Under the pieces are notes generated by a model. It was not told the DNA's origin and made no database searches. It saw only the letters and a list, made by a program, of their open reading frames with translations. DNA of 64,000 bases from Macrocystis pyrifera (taxonomy: Eukaryota > Sar > Phaeophyceae > Laminariales > Laminariaceae), in the NCBI GenBank assembly GCA_031763025.1, contig JASSKH010000023.1:4305501-4369500 (forward strand), written 5' to 3'. Below are positions 32,701 through 44,398 of this stretch, piece after piece. The translations under genes and the position numbers were made by a program. The stretch's first letter is position 1. Each line of letters starts with the position of its first letter.

Positions 32701-34754
32701 GTATTAGTATGCAGTGGGCACTTGTACGTCTTACCGAAATGATTCCGACCGATCGATAGCAGACGGCAGACAGGCAACAGTGAGAGTAGTAGTAGCGCGA
32801 CAGCCAGCCTGGTGTAGACGGACGGCCACCGCCGTGCACGACGCATTGGCCCGCCCGACTTTGGCGGTCCGCTGCGGTTCGATGAGCGTGTGCTTGCACC
32901 TGCTCGGGCCACTCGCGCGTGCTGCCGTGCTTTGCAGTCTGTGCAACCAATATATAAAGTACCGTACTCTCGTACATAATGTTCATTACTTGATAGTATG
33001 TGGAATGAGTAGGAAAAAAGGTGTTTTCCGAAAGTGGAAAAAACGCCCCGCCTTTTTTTATTTCTGCGTTTGAGAGGGGAGAGGAGAGAAGGAGCGGGTG
33101 AGGGGAAGGACGACCTACTCGCTGCTTGTGCGAGGCTGCCCGTTTACGTATGTTCATCCCCCCCTGCGTATCCTATCATATCATTGCCCCCCATTCCACT
33201 ATATCGTCGGCAACGATGTCTTCGCACCTCATGACAGACAGCAACAATTGCGGTGTTCGGTGCCGCTTGTCTTTGTCTCACCCATGGACGTGCCGTAACC
33301 ACAATTAATAACGGCCGTAAGACCTCTCTCGTATTTTGCGCGGACGTACATATCATGTGTAGCGAGCTACGTACGAGCTACGAGTGCCATCAATTTATTT
33401 AGAGTTTTACTTGACGTTGAAGCGTTATTATGCACCCATGGATATCCGGCACGCGCATAGTAATCGCATCTATGGACTGTGGAGCCAGCGCATTGTCCAG
33501 GCGTGTTGATGTTGATGCATACACGCCATACCACTCATATGTAATAGTCTGGGTATGGCAGCGTTTTGTCCAGGCGTGTTGATGTGTTGACGCATACACG
33601 CCGTACCACTCATATTCAGTAGCTTGGGTGTATCACAAGTCGTGGTACAGCAGTACAAGTCTGTGGGGTATACTTGTACCTCAGTTTAGTACGTATGTAC
33701 GTGCAGCGGTGTAAACAGACCAGGTTGCAGTACACATCGTACTGCTGTAGATGTACTCATACATTATTACAAATCAATTAATAGTTAATAATAATCTATT
33801 AATGGATTTCATCATGTACTTACACTTGCATATTGAAAGCACTATGCCCTCATATGATATGATACGAGATGGAGTACGACCTCAAATTTTCTCGTAATTT
33901 TATTTGTTTGCGTAACCCCGAAATTCCTGATGTTCATGATGTGAACCAACAGCCAAAGCTGGTGTGAAAATTATATGGGCGTTCCGTTGCCGTTCGTCGT
34001 CCGCGGTTGAAACACTCATTTTTCTGCTGGATATTGCCATCGTGACGTTGGGGTGGAACGTTGACGGGTAGACAAACGAGGGTTTGACAAGGGAGGGAGG
34101 CGTATGTACGAGCCTCGAAGGGAAAAACGAGGTACCTGGTATATTTTGGTTCAGAGTGATAGAAAAGGAATTGCTTCTGCGATATTTTGGTCAAGTTGGA
34201 ATGGAACCTCGTACGATACATGGTTGGAGGATAAAATTGATAATAATGTCCATGCTATGCACATATGGACTACTGCTGTCGTAGAAAGGAATTCAAACTA
34301 CTAGAGTTCTTGTGATGGAATTGAAACTTTATGTGTGTTCTTTTTCCTTTTCTGTCCGGACGTGCAACAGGTGGCTTCCTCGGACGAAGCCGACGAAGAC
34401 AGCGGGGGCGAGACCGGGACCACCACCACAACCTTTCCCGTGGGCACGGTTGAGAGCGGCACCGACACCGTCTTCGATGCCCCTTGCGTGATCACTCCCA
34501 ACACGAGTGACGCCGAGAGCGCGGGGCAAGTGTCCGACGCCAGCAGCCACGCGGTGGCGAAGGATCGTGCCGGCAGGGCCGATGACGATGCCAAGGTCCA
34601 CGGGCATGGGGCGGTGTCGCCGCCGCCATCCCCAGCGCCACCAGCGGAGCCACATTCATCGTGGAATAAGCCGCGCCATTGCGGGTTCTCCGCGTCCTTC
34701 CCGCCTACCCGCTTCGCCGGCGGCAGTGCGTGGCGGCGGCAGCAGCAGCAGCAA

Positions 34755-34785
<31 letters not shown>

Positions 34786-35285
34786 CTTCTTCATGCTCTA
34801 GCAGCAGGATTACCGTTCGAGTTGTGAGCTCCTTGGGGGTTTCCGGCGACCTTGGAGGCGTTTCCTCGGACCTTTTTTCGGAGGAGGGGCGGGAGGAAGA
34901 GAAGGACAAGCACACCACCACCATGCAGACGTCGACGCGCCGGACCGTATCGCCGCCGTGGCCATTTCTAGTTTCGGCCAGTGCGTGGCGAGGCACGCCG
35001 GCATCGGCACCAGCGGCGTTCTATGGCGACAGCCTCGCGGCGGCGGCAGCGGCGGCGGCAGCGGGTGGGGTGTATGTCGTACCGGAGAGTCACACCGGGG
35101 GCCGGCAGCGGTACCGCGGCGGTGACGGTGGTGTTGAGTCGATTTTTTCGGGTGGGGAGGAAGTTAAGTTTCTGGGAGGGTTCGACCGGCTTCGGCTGGT
35201 TGACCACCCCACCAAGCCGCCTGTCGTGGGGGTAGGGGCGCTAGACCCGGTATGGTCGTGTCGGGGTCGTGTTTCCTCTCTGTGA
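29571..35285 (+). CDS. Probable gene of unknown function, polyQ/polyA protein, about three exons
   Basis: I propose one plus-strand gene. Exon 1 starts at ATG 29571 with MKRSRTCQCLVELDSPKRTR and contains ALKRKHNTFEREGTLDDSMM. Its donor is not settled (the GTGCGT at 29770 is one option). Exon 2 lies within 30367-30795. It holds an Ala-rich run encoded by CAG-type repeats, then SSLNEVTILEHEQFIGEERV and LLDDDSGDSSDYFCG, and ends in phase 0 before a consensus GTAAGT. Exon 3, 34371-35285, follows acceptor CAACAG in phase 0. It encodes an acidic start, a glutamine run near 34740-34782, an alanine run near 35038 and a TGA stop. Codons are GC-rich at third positions, unlike the flanks. I recognise no domain. 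Compositional bias suggests a disordered, possibly nuclear protein, but this is inference. Confidence 0.5.
30433..30795 (+). CDS. Candidate middle exon of the polyQ/polyA gene
   Basis: The frame is open from 30367. A TTACAG acceptor at 30427-30432 is one possible start. The exon contains a CAG/GCA tract read as alanine, then LASSEAFVVNSVVRRSSLNE, GLEAGLRFGGTSPGRLLDDD and a phase-0 end at GGG before GTAAGT. The donor is strong. The acceptor is uncertain. Confidence 0.5.
32198..32542 (+). mobile_element. SINE-like family 1, copy 2
   Basis: Same order as copy 1: GGCGTCCCCGGTGGAAGGTG, GTGGGTTCGAGTCACACC, GAGCAGTGGGAATGCTGA, GGCACGTACCGGGG and CTGGAAAGTAAAAGTGTTGA, ending in an A-rich tail. It carries TACTCGTA at 32288-32295, where copy 3 has a single TA. 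Confidence 0.8.
33491..33636. repeat. Two tandem hairpin units, about 72 bp each
   Basis: Each unit has GTCCAGGCGTGTTGATG and ATACACGCC followed by GTACCACTCATAT (or ATACCACTCATAT). GGCGTGT pairs with ACACGCC around a short GTTGATGC loop, so each unit can form a stem-loop. Confidence 0.7.
34371..35285 (+). CDS. Terminal coding exon of the polyQ/polyA gene
   Basis: Opens after acceptor CAACAG with VASSDEADEDSGGETGTTTT, then an ordered GC-rich frame of about 304 codons to TGA at 35283. The middle has a run of 15 Gln encoded by mixed CAG and CAA, and the later part a run of 9 Ala. The mixed Gln codons suggest a maintained tract and not a recent pure expansion. I saw no transmembrane segment or known motif. 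Confidence 0.6.
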
Positions 35286-38200
35286 GGAGGCGGCGGCGGG
35301 ATGGAGGTGAAGGCGGATACCGCCCTGGAAGGTCAACGTCACTGACTTGCCTTATATTGATTGAAAGGTTTGGTCCCGTTCGGTTCGGTTCGGTTTGGTT
35401 TGGCCAGCGTCACTGATGGAATTCAGTGGTTTGGTTTTGGTCTGTTTAGGTGTGGTGTGCTGTGGAGGCAGAAGCGACGAAGGAGAATTCGTGGGAGTCC
35501 CTTTCGATAGGCGGTAGCCGTGGTGTTTAGTGGGTGACGCTGTGTCCGATTTGGCGGACTGTTGGACTTTGGACCCGTCCTGGGACCTGTCCCGGTTGGT
35601 GTTACTCTTCGTGCGGGAAGAGAAGAAGGGGGGGGGAGGGGATCCGGGGCTGGGCGGGACGTGGCGTGCTTGTTTTTTTTGTGTGGATGGGGTTGGGTGG
35701 GTTGGCGTGGGGGGGTGGGGTGGAGTGGTTCCTCGTGTGTTTCGCGTTCATCTTTAGTGCACTGTTGTAGTCCCCGATGCGCGTAGACGCCGAAAGCTTA
35801 TTGTGATGTTGGGCCGCACAGAGTTTGGACGCAACAGAGCAAGTAGTTTTGTAGTGAGGTGGGAACACGGTCGTTTAGATTTCCCCTTGGCCTGCCTCCG
35901 CGCACCGGGAGTGAGGGTCGACATGTCACTGCGCGTTGTGGGTTCGGTGTTGTGCTGGTTCGGCTGCAATGAGGGTGGTAAAAGGGCCGGCCGAAATTGA
36001 TCGATTTCGCTGTCATGAGCGGGGGATCCCCTGTGTAGAATGTACTCGAAATTGCACATACATACAGGTGTAGTTCCCCGTTTTCCTTCGGACAGGGTTT
36101 GTTTCATTCGTTTGGTTTCGGTTTTGTTTGGTTGTCTGCGGTGGGTTGAAGTTGAAGTTTAATGGTTCCTGTTATATTCATGTTGCCAGTTGGCTGTAGC
36201 TCTAATAGTGTAGCAAAGTAACTGGTTTTCCGCCCGCGTGTGGAGAAGGAGAAAGTATGATAGGTTTAGTGGGCTGGGCGGGAGAAGGAGATGTAGCATG
36301 TACCAAGAGATATTATATCATAGGTCCTGGACACGGAGGGGGTTATCGTGTACTGCTGCGAAGTCGATCGCTTTGCGGGACGCGTACATAGACTGGCCGG
36401 GTTTTCGTTGTTGTTAAACTTCGTTGGCACGAAAAAGGTGGTGATCGATCGGTTATTGAAGTACCTTTTTGTGCGCCTTAGGTCCGCGTTTCTCCCCCTT
36501 CACCCCCCCATACAATACCCCGAATCGAGCGGGGCTTTTTTGTTGAGTTTTGATGGTGCTATGTAGCAGAAACAACAGCAGATGTGGGTTCATAGGTCGG
36601 GTTGGTGATGGTTTGTCACAAGACCAAAAAGTAATAGCAAGAGAGGAAAGCATTTGTGCGTATACATGTGCGGTGGGTGCTTCAGCCGCATTTTATCGTA
36701 TCGTTTTTCTTGCGTTCGGTGGTCTGGCGCTGAGATTGATTGCCGCTTGCTTGATGATGAGTCTCCTTATTTTGTTACCTTGTGTTCGTAGCCGGTGGGG
36801 ACAAAAAAAAAAGGCAGGGTAAATTTAGCCAGTTGTTGTTGCATTCGACAGTAGTAGTGGTGTGGTGGTGTGCAGGGCCCCGTGACTGTAGTTTCGGACC
36901 ACTACCTACCGTTGACGCTCGTGTGCCGCGTGTGGCGTCCGTGGTAGGTGTAGACACACAGCAGCATGTTCATCGTTCCAAGTGGAATGCCCCCGTTATG
37001 CATAGCTAAAGGGCTCGTTCGTCAGTCAGTCGAGTGTGTGAGTGTGTGTTTTGTATTTTTTCCTTCGTTTTTTCGCACAGTGGTTTGGCTCGATTTCATT
37101 GGCCGGTGGTGGGTAGGTAGGTGCTGTGCTGTGCTTTCGGTCGAGCGATCGGGCGGAGAGAGGAAGAGGGTAGGCTAACTTTACTTCGCTATTATAAGCG
37201 ATCGATGAGTTGTCGAGAGAGAATTGCGACGGGGGGCGTGGCCGGGGGGGGGGGGGGGGGGGGGGGGGAGTGGTTGATTCGGTTGGAATCGATTGGACTT
37301 ATTAATTTTTACGTTTGGGTCGTGTTCTAGAGGGCAGCAGGCTTTCCGTTTTAGAGGCCCGACTAACTTACTTTTTACCTGAGTTGGCGGAGTTGGGCAC
37401 ACGACGCGGACGGACCTGTTGTCAGCGTAGTGCATACGTAGGCATTTTTTTTTTAATTCTTCCCTTTGTTATACTCGTAGATATATTTTATTTTGGTACG
37501 AAGATTTTCTTATTACGGTTGCACCAGCTCTGTCCGTTATTTTTTCGCCTCCTATTTGCTTGTCCTTTGCGTCTTGTTGTCTATCGTATATACGAGTATT
37601 GACAGTAGTGAAGTGTGCCTTGTGCCCTATGACTAGATAGGTGCTCTTGACCAGAGGTTTAATGGAGGAATGGACGAGCGAGTACGTAGACTACATGCAG
37701 TGGGTATAGCTTGTGTGAATTCCCCAATCAATGTTCGGGTCAAACCTATTAATAGTACACAATAATCAATGCACTCGTCGAGCGGCTTGCAGCTTTACGA
37801 GTTTTTTTTTTTAGTATCCAAGGTATTTCGAATCTCCAATTAATCTTCAGTGAACAACGTGATGGACAACGAAATAATAATATTGCCAAACTATCGTTTT
37901 TTTTTTTTCCTCCCCAGATTAAAGCTATTCCAATATCGGGTGAAAAACCTCGAGATCGATTCAATGTTCTCTTTTTTTTTGTAATGGTTTTCCTGCCGGC
38001 ACTGCTTCGTCCATCACGTTTTCATGTTACCACCCGCCAGATATTCGTATCTATCCGTACTCTGTTACCGCCTACTCTGTAGCATTGGAGATTCTGAATG
38101 TTTTAGGTTGCTATAATATTATTAATAGTACATTATTTAGTAGTATATGTACGAACTACTAAATATTGTACTGTTATATTTACACTACTACTGCTTGCTG

Positions 38201-38570
38201 TACATCTATTTGAGTGTGTCCATTATTGGTTGATGCCTTTCACGGGGGGAACGCCCTTTTTCAGCTTTTGAGGCCACGATGATCCAGCCTTGTATGTGTT
38301 TCGCTTTATTTTGTTCGGCGCTTCTGCTCGACTTCGCGAATGGCTACGCACGCACGTATACCGGACATTTACCGTAATAATGCAAGTAAACGCCCCCCCC
38401 CCCCCCCCCCCCCGGACCGACTTCTCGAGTTCGGTATCTCCACAGCAAGAATAATGCCAGCGCCTCTAAGGGTGGCCCTATACAGTAGATCTTGTCGAGG
38501 GTTGTCCGAAAACGTGTTGTTTAGTATTGACACTTTTGCCACGGAGCTATCGAGCTCGAAAAGTCTGTCC
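35286..38570. other. 3' flank and intergenic region, no gene recognised
   Basis: Contains short GGTTCGGTTC repeats near 35380, a GGGGG-rich stretch near 35630, a G run at 37245-37268 and a C run at 38394-38413. It becomes AT-rich after 37440. Confidence 0.5.
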
Positions 38571-39033
38571 GGGGGGGGGGGAGGCGGTGTACTCGGTAAT
38601 ATGCAAGGCCGTAGTCGTATGACGATACATCCTCGCATCCCTAAAATGCCGGGACGGAGCACGTCGGGTTTTTGCCGACCAGGCAGACATTGCTTGCACA
38701 AGCGCGAAGCGCAGTGACGCGTTTGGCAAGTCGCGTGAAGGGTGAGATACATCCTACCAAGAACCGCTTGTGAGCGGATTTGCCCATGTATGACAGCTTC
38801 AATGAGTTAGTTTAATTTCCGGTGTGGCCACGTCCAGAGACAGCAATGGATTATTTCCTATGTAACTGCCCCGTGGGTGCCTTACCATGAACACACTATT
38901 AATACCTGGTACGTGATACGATCATTCCCCTTGTGCGGAGTGAAGGTTCTGGCACGCCGCACAAATGATCTATGACTCGATCGCCAGCTGTGACCGACCG
39001 CCAAAAATAAATGAAAAAAACGGTATATACCCT
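38571..39033 (-). mobile_element. Repeat family 2, copy F (full length, with nested TA words)
   Basis: Full-length minus-strand copy from CCGTTTTTTTCATTT near 39020 to a GAGTACACC-type end near 38590 and a run of C. Compared with copy A, the TA in CACGTAGTGTTC is expanded to TACCAGGTATTAATA (38897-38911). Confidence 0.8.
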
Positions 39034-39322
39034 CTTCTTGTTGTCCAACTCACACGTATTGAGCGGCGTGTTTTGCAGCGAGCGTCGTTGCCAACCGACG
39101 CTGACCCTATACCTATATAATAATATATATGTCGGGGGGGGGGGGGTCGTTTACTCGCATTCTTACGGCATGCTACTACACATGTATATATATATAAATA
39201 AATGCCTCTCGACCTAGGAAGTGTATATCTGGTACCAATCTGGGCGGAAATATAAGGATCTTTAGCACCTTATGAACGCCAAGCGATCGTTATTTTCTCG
39301 CCCAAAGCGGTGCGAAATATGT

Positions 39323-39395
39323 AAACTAAAATTCAACGGTGAAGCTCATGCTGCACATTGTTGTTGTCGGATGGCAAGCTTGATAATAATATAAT
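39323..39395 (-). repeat. Repeat family 3, partial copy
   Basis: The minus strand reads AAGCTTGCCATCCGACAACA, then ATGTGCAGCATGAGCTTCAC and CGTTGAA. The same words flank the LINE at 45178 and 47836. Confidence 0.65.
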
Positions 39396-39837
39396 CAAGT
39401 ATGGCACTACTGTGGTATTGGCCCGCCAAAAATTGCTGTTACTGTGGGGTACCGTGCGGGGCCGAGTCCGCGCACCGTCTATCAGATACCAGGCACATGG
39501 TAATGTGTGCGGTAGGCCCACCAAAACGTTCCCCGTGTACCAAAGTCGCGCGATAGAAATATATTGCATCAAAATCATGTTGGCCGATTGGCGTAAACGA
39601 AGCGTGCACAGAACATTACGTATTATTAGTATGCTGCGTTTAGCACACGGCTCGGCAGTCGTGGGAGTCGGGGCATGGTGGTGTGAGCACGGAACGCTCC
39701 AAACGTCAAAGTGAGTATTACTCTTGCTCCAGCGAGCTCTGAACAGCTATATGTACTGTCCGTCCGGTGTCGTACAGGTCTCAGCGAGAGAGGAAGGCAC
39801 TCGCAGTAAGCAGTATAGTGTATGTAGTATTACGAGG

Positions 39838-39936
39838 GTCCATAGTAAATAGGACTTACGGTACACACGAAAACCTTTACATTTACATATTTTTACTGAC
39901 AATATTTGGTCCTACTTACTATGGTCCCCCGTAATA
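39838..39936 (+). mobile_element. MITE family 1 copy
   Basis: TATTACGAGGGTCCATAGTA to GGTCCCCCGTAATA, just before the telomere-like motif and TAC array. Confidence 0.88.
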
Positions 39937-39948
39937 TAATAGTATAGC

Positions 39949-39963
39949 AACCCTAACCCTAAC
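39949..39963. repeat. Telomere-like CCCTAA motif
   Basis: AACCCTAACCCTAAC immediately precedes the TAC array. Similar TTAGGG-type runs lie at 53799-53816 and near 56977. Confidence 0.7.
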
Positions 39964-39964
39964 T

Positions 39965-40640
<676 letters not shown>

Positions 40641-40870
40641 GGTGCCCGCCGCACCCAAGAGTGCTTCAGTGTGTTTGGCGGCGTAAGCACACATCTATCT
40701 GTGACGGCAGGTGAAGAGCATCTTATCATTGGCGGGGTGCAACGATTGTTCAAGAGTTCCGGTGTGAGAGTGTACGAAGTGTATGGATATTATACAGTTA
40801 CAGCAGTGTTCGTGTAATATTGCTACTATTATACTGCTGTACTACTGCTGGTATTAGGTACGACTTTTTG

Positions 40871-41153
40871 CAATTTCGTGGGTTCAAGTCTCACCGAGTG
40901 CATGCTCATAGGGACTTTTTCTTGCATAAAATTGGTAAGCGGAAAGCGCGAGAGCGTGAGTTAGCTACATTCGATGAAAATCGACGAGCAGTGGGAATGC
41001 TGAACCCTATGCGCGACAAAACATAAAGGCACGTACCGGGGGGGAGAAGGGACGACACCTGTGACCACGGCTTGTCCAGAAGATCGTCGAGGGTAAAAAC
41101 CTCCTACGAGTGGGCTGGAAAGTAGAAGTGATGAAGAAGAAGAAGAAGAAAGA
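40871..41153 (+). mobile_element. SINE-like family 1, copy 3 (5' truncated)
   Basis: Begins at CAATTTCGTGGGTTCAAGTC (B box), so the A box is lost, and runs through GACGAGCAGTGGGAATGCTG and GGCACGTACCGGG to a (GAA)n tail. 5' truncation and a simple 3' repeat are typical of LINE-mobilised SINEs. Confidence 0.8.
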
Positions 41154-41481
41154 AGTGTCGTTTCATTTATTTGCCGTTTACTGTCGGGTAATAGTTGCAG
41201 GATAATAGTTATAATAGTTCTAGTATATGACTAATATACTTCGCACGAGTACATTCATATCAACCTGACTGACAGAGGTTTTGTTGTAGTCGCGCAGATA
41301 CCACTTTTTTACGGTGTTTGTGTGGATGAAGCACGGGAGAGACACAAAACATACATCGGACAACGATTTTGTGGAGAACGCAGCGGCCTAGCGATAGGAA
41401 GATTTACCCCGAGCGGCACGCCAACGGTAATCAGGTCGGCCACGTACATGTGATAATGTGTAGTGGAGAGTGAATACAGAG

Positions 41482-41600
41482 AAGCGTATGAGGGATACTA
41501 TTAGTACTGATTACGGAAGGATATTTGGTTTATATAGGAACGGCATCTACGCTATTTTGTCGGAAGGCAAGCACAATAATAATAACATAAACATAACATG
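41482..41600. repeat. Repeat family 6, copy with TATTAGTA
   Basis: GAGGGATACTATTAGTACTG, ATTACGGAAGGATATTTGGT and GTCGGAAGGCAAGC recur at 43631 in the same order. The extra TTAGTA at 41501-41506 is absent there. GTCGGAAGGCAAGC nearly matches the complement of the start of family 3. Confidence 0.6.
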
Positions 41601-41837
41601 CCTTCCCAAGGAAACGGTGCAAACAACCACCCTTCCTTATACCCCTCCTGTTGAACCGAGCCGGGTGTTTGCGGGTGTGCTCTTCGGGGAAGTGCCCTGG
41701 GAATACACAATAACGCTTAGGCGTACAATATTACTTGATCGCAGTATGAACCGCCGACAAGAAACACTTACTTACTCACGTATCACGTAACTAAGCTGAG
41801 GGAAAGCCTTGGAATTTTGTCGTTGCACCATTCTCAA

Positions 41838-41930
41838 CCCTTTTAGGAAAAGCAGTCCCGTTTTTTGGACAAACTACTTCAAATCTGAACAGTAATAGTT
41901 CGCGTCCTATACAGGACGGCACTTTTCAAA
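41838..41930. repeat. CTGCAGTCCCG-type small palindromic repeat
   Basis: AGCAGTCCCGTTTTTTGGAC, AAACTACTTC and CCTATACAGGACGGCACT give the arrangement seen at 8450-8945. Confidence 0.5.
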
Positions 41931-42171
41931 TATCGAGCATTGACTATTATATAGGATTTAGTGTGGCGCTCGCCGCTGAGCACGATTTCTTATTTTGATT
42001 TCTTAGCGATGGTTGAGCAAAAATATGTTTTCATTAGGGGTGTAGTAGGTGATTTACTGTTATTATTACGATGCTTGCCATCCGGCAGTGTGTACTATTC
42101 GTGGGCCTGTACACTGATGTACTGTTATTATAATATATCAAAAGGTCGGTGCCGACGACACCACTTACTGG

Positions 42172-42388
42172 TTGAGATCAAGGTCGGGACACTTTGTATC
42201 CCTGGACAGGTTTGCCTATTAAGCCGGCGGTACTCCTTGGTACTCACGTACGTGTGTTGTTTGCTTAGAGATAGAAGAAGACCAGCTTTATTCCTTTCGT
42301 GCACGGGGAGACTGAGAACAAAGCTCGTGCCTCGCTGGGAAAACCCCTGATTTTCCATCTACGATACGCCTCCCACAAGTGTTATGGT
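42172..42388 (-). repeat. LTR fragment of the 24-kb element family
   Basis: On the minus strand it contains GTGCACGAAAGGAATAAAGC, AAGCAAACAACACACG and AAACCTGTCCAGGGATACAA, and ends near TTGATCTCA. The first 65 or so bases of the LTR are missing. No coding region adjoins it. Confidence 0.75.
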
Positions 42389-42667
42389 ATCCCCTCTCCC
42401 CTTTTGCGGCGTTATATTCCCCTCTCCCCTGTTGCGGCGTTCTGGTTTGTAGCAATCGTCCCCTCATCATACATGGCAGGCGTTGTCGCCTGCTTTTGTG
42501 ATGAGCGCCTCGCCCCTTCGTTCAGAAGACATCTGGCGAGGCAAACCGCAACTAATACAAGAGCTTATACCATCCTCAAGCACCTCGTGTGAGTGACCAG
42601 AACAGAGCCAAAGGCATCAACCTGCTAGCAGTAGTCGGTCCCTAGGTCCATACTGCCTTACACCTAA

Positions 42668-42804
42668 CACTGGCGTCGTCGGCAGGACATGGGTCGTTAG
42701 TCGTGAGTTCGAATCTCACGTCCACCACGAAATCGCTTTTTAAAGAAAAGTGAATTTCCTCATGTCAAGAATCTGAAAAAATATTTCTGGATCCCCAGAA
42801 ATTG
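42668..42804 (+). mobile_element. SINE-like family 2, copy a
   Basis: GGCGTCGTCGGCAGGACATG, GGTCGTTAGTCGTGAGTTCG and AATCTCACGTCCACCA, then a tail with TTTCCTCATGTCAAGAATCT and CCCCAGAAAT. It matches the minus strand at 48519-48694. The A-box part is replaced by unrelated sequence here. Confidence 0.65.
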
Positions 42805-42934
42805 GAACCGCGTGTTTTGGTGTCACGCGTCGACCCGTATATCCGGTCCGTTCCAAGGGGGGAGAGTGTTATGAGGCTTAGATTGGGTAGGCGATTGGTT
42901 AACCTTTTACCTTTTGCCCAACGGACTAAGACCT

Positions 42935-43040
42935 CAACACAAGTACTACAACTGTACGATATACCAATACACCCGAAAACCCAGGTAATTACCGGACTTT
43001 GAGCCTCATTCAAAGCAGTACGATAGCGGTATACTCTGTA
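42935..43040 (-). repeat. 5' part of an LTR related to the 24-kb element
   Basis: The minus strand reads TTGAATGAGGCTCAAAG, GTAATTACCTGGGTT and GTTGTAGTACTTGTG, in the order found at the left of the 24060 and 27067 LTRs. An AAGGGGGGAGAGTGTTATG just left of it (near 42856, plus strand) resembles a polypurine tract joined to an LTR start. Confidence 0.5.
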
Positions 43041-44254
43041 ATATCGTGACCTTTTCTGCCTCAAGACACATTACGTACTATAGGTAATATACTGCCGCAG
43101 GCTATATACTAATCCACTGTTGTAGCACAGATTCTGAAGGATATATGAGAGGGCGCGCATTTTGTTGGCATACGGTGCGGATGTGTTTGGTGTTCTTACG
43201 TAGTGTCGCAAGGTGTGTGGTGTTGTTATTGGTTCCTACATACAATAAATGTGGAGGTCTCATTCTACCCAGGCACGCACCCGAATACATACGTATTACC
43301 CAGTCGATGTGCATGCAGTATGGAGTTTCATGTTTTCTATGTGTAAGTTGGTCGCATTTTGCGAAGATTTACACGGAGCCCACAACGTCTCGACTGCTGT
43401 GTGTGTTCCATGCTTCATTCCGGCAACTGCTGTGCTGCTGCTGCTTGGTATGTGTGGTCATTTTGAGCCAGAGCAAAATGAACTATATAAAATAGGTTGT
43501 ATGACCCGGGGTGGTCTTGTGTTCGTTTCCTGTCTGCCCCCCCGGCGAAAGAAGACGGCTCAACGCCTGTGTTTTCGTCCTTGAGAACACAAAGTATAGT
43601 AATTAAAACTGTCACACAGCAATCATCAATAGTAGATGTATGAGAGATACTACTGATTTACGGAAGGATATTCGGTTTATCTAGGAAGTCGGAAGGCAAG
43701 CATAATAATAATATTGAATGTTTCGTCTGCCGTCGTTGTTCATCATGATTAGCTTGCATAACGAAATAAAAATACTCTACTTCTTGTGGCCTTTGCTCAG
43801 ACCTTCTCAAAGTTTTTCCTGTTTCACCCAACGCGGCATGGTACAGAGTGTGCCGCGCGGGATACCGGGTGAATGCTCCAATTACAACGTGACAAAACCA
43901 TGTGTAAAGCAATCAGTATACTACATTAAAACAAAATCCTGGTATTTAGAGCTACCAGGTATTTTTTAAAGTTTAGGTTGAACAAAAATGTTTTTTTTCG
44001 TTATCTCGGCTCCTTTCTAACGTTGGTTGGTGAACATTTCGACATTCTGTGAGCAGCGAGAAAAGGATGTTCCAAGTTCCAGTTCAAAAATGTATGGTGT
44101 CACGGATGTTGATTTTCTGGGGATCCAAGGGTACATATACGGGTTGTCGTATATACTCGTACATACCATAGGCAGGTAGTAGGTAGGCATGCTGCGCTAC
44201 GTGGGGGGCGTGTGTATGCGCACTTAGTCTATTATAGAAATACACAATTATTAC
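43041..44254. other. Intergenic, repeat remnants only
   Basis: Contains the second family 6 copy at 43631-43715 (GAGAGATACTACTGATTTAC, GGAAGGATATTCGGTTTATC), with a single TA at 43651. No gene recognised. Confidence 0.5.
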
Positions 44255-44398
44255 GCTTGCCCTCCGACAATGTGCAGCATGAATGAACTTGAACGTTGAT
44301 AACTCAAAACATTCGAGAAAGAAGAAATCCCCGGAAACAAAGGAAACCTATGCGCAAGGTATATCTGCCTTCTATGTCTACTTCCTCCTATCTATATG
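44255..44398 (+). repeat. Repeat family 3 copy
   Basis: CTTGCCCTCCGACAATGTGC, AGCATGAATG, AAAACATTCGAGAAAGAAGA and AAGGAAACCTATGCGCAAGG, the same word order as at 45178 and 47836. Confidence 0.7.

Larger units (their letters stand above)
30796..34370 (+). other. 3.6-kb candidate intron
   Basis: Runs from GTAAGT to CAACAG and contains SINE-like copy 2, CTG-rich stretches just after the donor, paired hairpins near 33.5 kb and several TA-bounded words. No other conserved exon was seen. Confidence 0.5.
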
